Translations under genes and position numbers: made by a program | From: Crocinitomicaceae bacterium | GTDB taxonomy: Bacteria > Bacteroidota > Bacteroidia > Flavobacteriales_D > Sanyastnellaceae | DNA: 8,235 bases | Direction of reading: 5' to 3' | Assembly (NCBI GenBank): GCA_020848015.1 | Contig: JADLBA010000182.1 | Location: forward strand, 1 to 8,235 | Shown: in pieces, positions 7,301 to 8,235 of the stretch | Position numbering within the stretch: the first letter of the stretch is position 1 | Layout of the letters: every line of letters starts with the position of its first letter | Notes under the pieces: generated by a model | The model's database searches: none | Seen by the model: only the letters and a program-made list of their open reading frames with translations | What the model was told of the DNA's origin: nothing

Positions 7301-7996
7301 ATCCCACTAAATAAAAACGTGAGCCTAACAATAAGGCCCTCATTTGCATATTCGTCATATGGTAGTTTAGGAATTGGTCCAAAGGTTAGTATGAATTATA
7401 CTCAGGGAGATATGACCTATACCGCCTCTTTTACTCCCAGAATGGGAGCCAAAGGAAAGTTGCTGGAAACACGTACAGGAATAGGTGCCACTTATCATTC
7501 TTCAGCAGACGGAGATTTCTCTTTATCCTTCGTTCACTTTGGCGTGAAAGACCCACAAAATACTTGGACAGCTAGGTGGAAGAAAAATAGTCTTTCTTTA
7601 GGGGTAAGTGAAGACTATTTTTTTGGAGATGAATATAGAACTTTTGCTGCAGAAATTGGTTCGGGAGATTATGTTGTTGGAACTTCCTTGTATACCAATG
7701 ACCCTGGACCAAATGCCGTAAAAAAAGGCCCAGAATTTTTCACCAGTAGAGTGGCAGGAAGAAACCGTAAGGGTACCTATATAGAAGGGAAAAGAATCTA
7801 TAGCAATTTTTATTTAGGGATTAAAGATGGAAATAATGTTTATCGGTTTGGCGTGGAGTCGCCCTGGGTTCAGGATATTTTTCAAAACGGATTTCATAGA
7901 ATTAGAAGCAATACTGCGTTTTTCCCAACTGATTATAATTCTCCCACTTTACCATACTATTATTATGGCACTTATGACCCAATGTCAATTTATTAA
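2..7996 (+). CDS. Giant Rhs/YD-repeat polymorphic toxin, 5' partial
   Basis: At least 2664 residues are encoded from the left edge to the TAA. The frame is open to base 2, and the residues before the TTG at 71 (YLQRNYTTTIVQAKRLTSI) continue the family pattern, so that TTG is not the start; the real start and any signal peptide lie upstream. Visible order: Bacteroidota RHS N-terminal shell, six-cysteine insert, beta-sandwich domain, YD repeats, a roughly 520-residue repeat insertion, more YD repeats, Rhs core, and a toxin-like C-terminus. Known for the family: YD repeats wrap into a hollow shell around the C-terminal effector, and the core self-cleaves to free it. Inferred here: a secreted or surface antagonism protein. 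The frame is intact, with no frameshift or internal stop. Size, insertion and G+C mosaic are unusual. The Rhs class is very sure; the secretion route is not visible. Confidence 0.96.
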   Translation, partial: GYLQRNYTTTIVQAKRLTSISGPLNEVRFIASTTDRDDLPGSYAIQKIELYNKLNSYQSSPVLTKTFLLNYFTTYTGSNPTAHESYRLFLSGIQETAYNNTSTTLNPYTFTYNLSSTSDLPATTSCAVDLWGYWNGKSNTHLIPKLYIYKSLQGYERYSPIAFTSVGTPDAFLDGADRTPDLTYAVKGTLKQIDYPDGGSTEFQYELNSFRLRGMNINGGGLRIKKTITRDGVSEVNNLVRELKYEDFGDNSKSSGRIVAMPAVAFSTNTISIYGSTYDDYPQSYFNINVTRLSSSMVPFGQSQGSDVVYKHVRELVGNNGRSDYYFSVPATYTRYKDCSSSGCDCETSEEGYCDGLFEIPKTEALRNNDDVSCSACPRNITGLSNAGFTTDGYSYPFAPFMDYDWNRGLLLKRMDYNQDNKLVKELVNTYSLVSTSSNHKIFGIKQVFAPNYTLTQPMVLFSKYAYLTGYAKLLSSTIETIHDQDPNYHNSISSTTEYSYENTSLLAPTKVKTVNSDGTELIKKTKYCSQYDVTSVSGDEALALKGMADRHILGVPIEEVSLTKVPGGNEEVLSASLNTFKVYDIEATSTGKMILPFEYFILQLSSPLSSFTFSNINSSNHQFWKNSSYKRISRNDLYDSNGNLLQNTPEDGISVSAKYTYGITRFSVVQPQIKVASFTNAKTSNVILGNECGYSGFEAGTEAEENLPLNIEDFFDLYYSAACSSQAHTGSYSREVPAASSGTVTTIKRNFKPDNQYQKFVFSCWVKTEENFETNNGKLVMVITNDDGEAITSINGYLTETPLIRSTEWKYVEAVVDLGSVRASAGYDVRISCYIVNEDESNKFYVDDVMFRPYNSVFSYQTYHPVFGTVTSSTDEHNLTVYTEYDDFGRPVWSRDFKGNRLSHTTYVQQNPSTTGDYSYVQTDRFLNANQSSSYSLPSHGNIISSRTYADGLGRTLQSVALYASPTYNDIISPVVYDALGRQPRTYLPFAASDNNNGGAFRSDALDQQADFYHEAQRIARAVNPWYDHRIEHSNLSRLLEKSAPGYDFRMENGHTLLYQYRTNTCDDQVLHWIYNTSNQRWEATELYAAGTLFVEEGRDENYKWVLVFKDKSGRHICTYTQRSDATAANANSFKNQHPLFDYSIYNVTYIIYDDFGKPIITIDPQAMNYMSSNGFNLTSTLLTHHATTYTYDNKRRLITKDAGKESEEEYVYDKLDRVVLSRDKHLATGIWKFRKYDVLGREIMTGVYDGGSSSRTTLQAYADAADYIYEKRSASNYSTNQGYSNQAFPTHDMAKVLSISHYDDYDFDCDGDQDEVSIPNSSSGVRTSNQLTATKIRTISYTNAINSTWLNSSVYYDEYGRITTAKSENHKGGNDVVTNTYAFAGYLTQTKREHQLTSSSSVVTITQDFTYDHMLRPLKTLHKINSGSQVILSSVSYNELGQAYEKNLHSTNLTTPAYLQSVDFAYNARGWLTHINKADLGNDNSGFSWNNYATINSIGANANLQAYSFGSTTVPNTEFEATANAAAGKVGQAVRVHMANNGGPVDFNNPVFIGELMSEKVITWLESQYDSRYAFERAIRVSLPCGITEYSDNYTNDPNTYTDALYAAYPNRTILKYKLRKFLTDAFSNIINTQSLDRTSANTAAVTVVNTFFSDVVNELLGTSYSISSTVYKLPNENSTYSDCYFAESYDYYNTYNIGSSMSQQVFLHLLGGQYNPSTMETHLAGVMPSNLDAYGDLSEAYIDPEYNDFPYKTLARYILRNMIKMELDAFIAESNIPRCTSTNNIADDVIADFKSTFFSSNTISTSVYRLSCPTASQNNYYYYTSSQFTDNLANDMVNRLNSLGSSATVQAVNDELDDAVAAYNPSSCSFNSWITIPGPVYHITLPTSSAFSSEAIAAMSMDVAKHTLGLLERDGYDETHFATASFQGIHLTQAQSDPEYAERPNATKLLHELAGSIETALTALGTSATEANYRGAMNTAVNGLVAYAFTSPLTGGKLIFNDDNNDLFGMELKYNYSLAAKYKQYNGNISAMHWKVAGSGQQQHTYAFSYDALNQLTGAEYYAISSASAQTGVGNYNEALTYDLNGNIKTLKRRGLKTTTTASYDLVDDLIYKYSDSDRGNKLLAVDDAAASADMTNDFTELSANGYNSSTPEYDYETDGSMRADANKGISDINYNYLNLPAEISFTSGAKIRFLYAADGTKLAQTVIPVSGPSLTNDYVDGFVYETPSNTNTTTLKFFAHAEGRVTLNGSNYEYEYIMTDHLGNARVSFRDNNGTAQIIQHNAYYPFGLSNADPVMHYVNGQENLFTYTGKEIISAEGLEWYDYGWRMYDAQLGRWHCPDPEDVHWSTYLALANNPITTIDPDGRFPFFTVAIVAIYVMQDVERESQKNDPNYFKAVALGALKGTVAAISGSPENIILSMITDQLPGIDIPLNKNVSLTIRPSFAYSSYGSLGIGPKVSMNYTQGDMTYTASFTPRMGAKGKLLETRTGIGATYHSSADGDFSLSFVHFGVKDPQNTWTARWKKNSLSLGVSEDYFFGDEYRTFAAEIGSGDYVVGTSLYTNDPGPNAVKKGPEFFTSRVAGRNRKGTYIEGKRIYSNFYLGIKDGNNVYRFGVESPWVQDIFQNGFHRIRSNTAFFPTDYNSPTLPYYYYGTYDPMSIY
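1016..1132 (+). other. Six-cysteine insert in the RHS N-terminal region
   Basis: Cysteine codons fall at 1016, 1031, 1037, 1061, 1121 and 1130, giving the spacing C-x4-C-x-C-x7-C-x19-C-x2-C. The segment lies between a strand ending in TRYKD and the conserved FAPFMDYDWNRG segment, so it reads as a loop inserted in the shell. For an exported protein this would suggest disulfides, or a small metal site given the CxC and CxxC pairs. No named family is recognised. Confidence 0.5.
2057..2568 (+). other. Carbohydrate-binding-like beta-sandwich domain within the Rhs protein
   Basis: About 170 residues have the layout of a galactose-binding-like or CBM-type jelly roll: an opening GYSGFEAGTE at 2081-2110, an AHTGSYSREV strand at about 2183-2212, a central FVFSCWVKTEEN strand at about 2285-2320, TEWKYVEAVVDLG at about 2423-2460, and a closing FYVDDVMFRPY at about 2534-2566. 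The HTGxYS, FxCWVK, WxYVE and (V/I)DDVxxxP sequence of motifs is typical of such domains in secreted Bacteroidota proteins. Its role here may be binding of cell-surface glycans or structural support; ligand residues cannot be picked out. It sits at the junction between the low-G+C front part and the higher-G+C YD-repeat part. Confidence 0.6.
2584..4440 (+). other. YD-repeat shell, first block
   Basis: Classical YD-type repeats are recognisable by Y-x-Y-D-x-x-G-R and variants: YTEYDDFGRPVWSRD (from about 2648), DGLGRTLQSV (about 2855), VYDALGRQPRTYL (about 2933), NLSRLLEKSAPGYDF (about 3107), YIIYDDFGKPIITIDPQA (about 3452), YTYDNKRRLITKDAG (about 3572), EYVYDKLDRVVLSRD (about 3635), RKYDVLGREIMTGVYDGG (about 3710), YYDEYGRITTAKSE (about 4070), FTYDHMLRPLKTLHK (about 4232), VSYNELGQAYEKNLHS (about 4313) and FAYNARGWLTHINKA (about 4397). 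Such repeats form the spiralling beta-sheet shell of Rhs and TcC proteins. Two copies of the YDDFG unit (2657-2670 and 3461-3474) share 14 identical bases, the only notable nucleotide-level identity between units I found. Confidence 0.85.
3923..3958 (+). other. Aspartate-rich calcium-loop-like motif
   Basis: Twelve codons read DFDCDGDQDEVS, with Asp at loop positions 1, 3, 5, 7 and 9 and Gly at 6. This resembles the DxDxDG loops of EF-hand, dockerin and thrombospondin type 3 repeats, although position 12 is Ser rather than Glu. It follows YDDY in a YD-repeat context where acidic loops are common in Bacteroidota RHS proteins, so calcium binding for shell stability is plausible but unproven. 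Confidence 0.4.
4661..5032 (+). repeat. Insert repeat unit 1 (about 124 residues)
   Basis: The unit begins FIGELMSEKVITWLESQYD, passes through NDPNTYTDALYAAYPNRT and the helix ILKYKLRKFLTDAFSNII, and closes with SISSTVYKLP. It matches unit 2 at the opening MSxxV helix, at the (Y/F)PxxTxxxYxLRxx segment, at a shared Phe-Phe pair near the end, and at the closing SVY(K/R)L-P strand. Similarity is at protein level only and aligned by eye; the DNA has diverged. Confidence 0.6.
5111..5449 (+). repeat. Insert repeat unit 2 (about 113 residues)
   Basis: The unit opens MSQQVFLHLLGGQYN, continues LSEAYIDPEYNDFPYKT and ARYILRNMIKMELDAFI, and closes with TISTSVYRLSCP. It aligns with unit 1 along nearly its whole length, and shares the DPEY segment and the following helix with unit 4. 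It is separated from unit 1 by a Tyr-rich linker (YSDCYFAESYDYYNTYN). Confidence 0.6.
5492..5668 (+). repeat. Insert repeat unit 3, half-length (about 59 residues)
   Basis: Only the second half of the unit is present. It runs FTDNLANDMVNRLNSLGSSAT to AVAAYN and closes with GPVYHITLP, a strand like the VYKLP and VYRLSCP ends of units 1 and 2. Its LA..M....LNSLGSSAT and AVAAY elements match LA..I....LTALGTSAT and LVAYA in unit 4. A short (TAT)n tract giving four tyrosines precedes it at about 5468-5479. Confidence 0.55.
5690..6010 (+). repeat. Insert repeat unit 4 (about 107 residues)
   Basis: The unit opens EAIAAMSMDVAKHTLGLLER, continues LTQAQSDPEYAERPNAT and the helix KLLHELAGSIETALTALGT, and ends LVAYAFTSPLTGGKLIF. 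It shares the MSxxV helix with units 1 and 2, DPEY with unit 2, and the LGTSAT and VAYA elements with unit 3. It lacks the VYxLP closing strand and passes directly into the resumed Rhs strand DLFGMELKYN. Confidence 0.55.
6016..6766 (+). other. YD-repeat shell, second block
   Basis: The shell resumes with DLFGMELKYN and the NGNISAMHWKVAG strand (about 6092-6124), both typical of Bacteroidota RHS proteins. Further repeats follow: FSYDALNQLTGAEYYA (about 6152), LTYDLNGNIKTLKRRGL (about 6251), DLVDDLIYKYSDSDRGNKLL (about 6326), YDYETDGSMRADANKGI (about 6470), YNYLNLPAEISFTSGAKIRF (about 6533) and FLYAADGTKLAQTV (about 6590). FFAHAEGRVTLNG at about 6722-6760 leads into the core. The layout before and after the insertion fits one continuous shell that has acquired internal material. 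Confidence 0.85.
6767..7108 (+). other. Rhs-associated core with PxxxxDPxG self-cleavage motif
   Basis: The core reads YEYEYIMTDHLGNARVSF, then NAYYPFGL, FTYTGKE, LEWYDYGWRMYDAQLGRW, and ends NNPITTIDPDGR. The last segment fits P-x4-D-P-x-G, with Pro codon 7079, Asp codons 7094 and 7100 and Gly codon 7103. In studied Rhs proteins, aspartate residues of this region form an aspartyl-protease-like site that cuts just after the motif and releases the C-terminal toxin. Here Arg occupies the place of the usual Leu after Gly, a common Bacteroidota variant (DPDGR or DPDGM). Cleavage near 7106-7109 is inferred. Confidence 0.88.
7109..7993 (+). other. C-terminal toxin domain, resembling polymorphic toxin type 23 (Ntox23)
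   Basis: The 295 residues after the core are the variable effector. They start with a hydrophobic stretch (FPFFTVAIVAIYVM) and a linker helix (FKAVALGALKGTVAAI). From about 7290 an all-beta, Gly/Ser/Tyr-rich domain follows, with strands such as VSLTIRPSFAYSSYG, LSLGVSEDYFFGDEYR, TFAAEIGSGDYVVGTSLYTND, NFYLGIKDGNNVYRFGVESP and WVQDIFQNGFHRI, and a final YDPMSIY. The alternation of FGDxxRT, VGxxxxTND, a (Y/V)RxG strand, VQD..QN..HR and a terminal (N/D)PxS(I/L)Y is what I recall of the Ntox23 family of Bacteroidota polymorphic toxins, whose activity I do not know. Candidate conserved residues are Asp 7628, Arg 7637, Asp 7700, Asp 7874, Asn 7886 and His 7895 (codon starts). The family call is from memory and unverified. 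Hand-counted G+C drops to about 39% here. Confidence 0.55.
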
Positions 7997-7998
7997 GT

Positions 7999-8235
7999 TT
8001 GAAGGCTAAAGCAATCTTGTTATTTTTAGGAGTTTTGCTACTCCAGTCCTGCACCTTTGTACGCACCATGAAGCGAAAGGATTTTAACCTGCATTATTGC
8101 TTTAAAGAATCAAAAATACCTACACATACCAAAGGAGTGTATTATCACGTACGTGAGGTATCGGATGAAGAACGTAAAAATGGTTATGCGTGGGATACCT
8201 ATTTTTCTGTAAAATGTATCAAGTTTTACAGCGAT
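7999..8235 (+). CDS. Small lipoprotein, candidate immunity protein, 3' partial
   Basis: Seventy-nine codons are visible, with no stop before the window edge. The N-terminus, MKAKAILLFLGVLLLQSC, is a textbook lipoprotein signal: two Lys, a hydrophobic core, and an LLQSC lipobox with the lipidated Cys at codon 8050. The start is TTG at 7999. An in-frame TGA at 7975-7977 bounds the frame, and the only ATG (8068) would remove the signal peptide. The TTG lies two bases after the toxin stop, so the genes are probably cotranscribed and perhaps translationally coupled; the upstream sequence is A/T-rich with no Shine-Dalgarno match. Residues after the Cys (TFVRT) lack the acidic surface-export signal of Bacteroidota, suggesting an inward-facing, periplasmic location. 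The mature part contains FNLHYCFKES and GVYYHVREVSDEERKNGYAW and matches no family I recognise. The immunity role is inferred only from its position. Confidence 0.8.
   Translation, partial: MKAKAILLFLGVLLLQSCTFVRTMKRKDFNLHYCFKESKIPTHTKGVYYHVREVSDEERKNGYAWDTYFSVKCIKFYSD

Noticed and set aside
7827..8009. 60-residue reading frame overlapping the gene junction
   Set aside because: It overlaps the conserved end of the toxin domain and then the lipoprotein signal peptide in a different frame, with no supporting features.

Overview
The window is almost filled by one reading frame. It is open at the left edge, runs on the + strand to a TAA at 7994-7996, and encodes at least 2664 residues of a giant Bacteroidota-type Rhs/YD-repeat protein. 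A second gene starts two bases after that stop and runs off the right edge; it encodes a small lipoprotein. No RNA gene, CRISPR array, insertion sequence or intergenic region of note was seen. The organism is most likely a member of the Bacteroidota. The evidence is the Rhs subtype (WGYxNGK..LIP, DWNRG, YDDFG and DHLGNxRV ... YYPFG ... YTGKE signatures), the absence of a Shine-Dalgarno-like sequence before the second gene, and moderate to low G+C. Genus cannot be told from the sequence.

Layout: 2-1310 is the N-terminal Bacteroidota RHS shell region, with the true N-terminus and any signal peptide lying upstream of the window. A six-cysteine insert sits at 1016-1132, and an Rhs-associated linker follows to about 2050. 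A predicted beta-sandwich, carbohydrate-binding-like domain spans 2057-2568. Classical YD-repeat shell follows at 2584-4440. At about 4450-6015 the shell is interrupted by roughly 520 residues unlike YD repeats, which on reading resolve into a degenerate, mostly helical repeat array. The shell resumes at about 6016, the Rhs core closes with a PxxxxDPxG motif at 7079-7108, and a 295-residue C-terminal domain (7109-7993) resembles the polymorphic toxin type 23 (Ntox23) family.

The inferred biology is an antagonistic polymorphic toxin. The YD-repeat shell would enclose the C-terminal toxin, the core would release it by self-cleavage after the DPDG motif, and the lipoprotein encoded 2 nt downstream is in the position of an immunity protein. 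The toxin, immunity and cleavage assignments rest on family resemblance and gene order, not on experiment. The least explained parts are the internal repeat array and the G+C mosaic (low, high, low), which suggests that the two ends of the gene have a different history from the middle.
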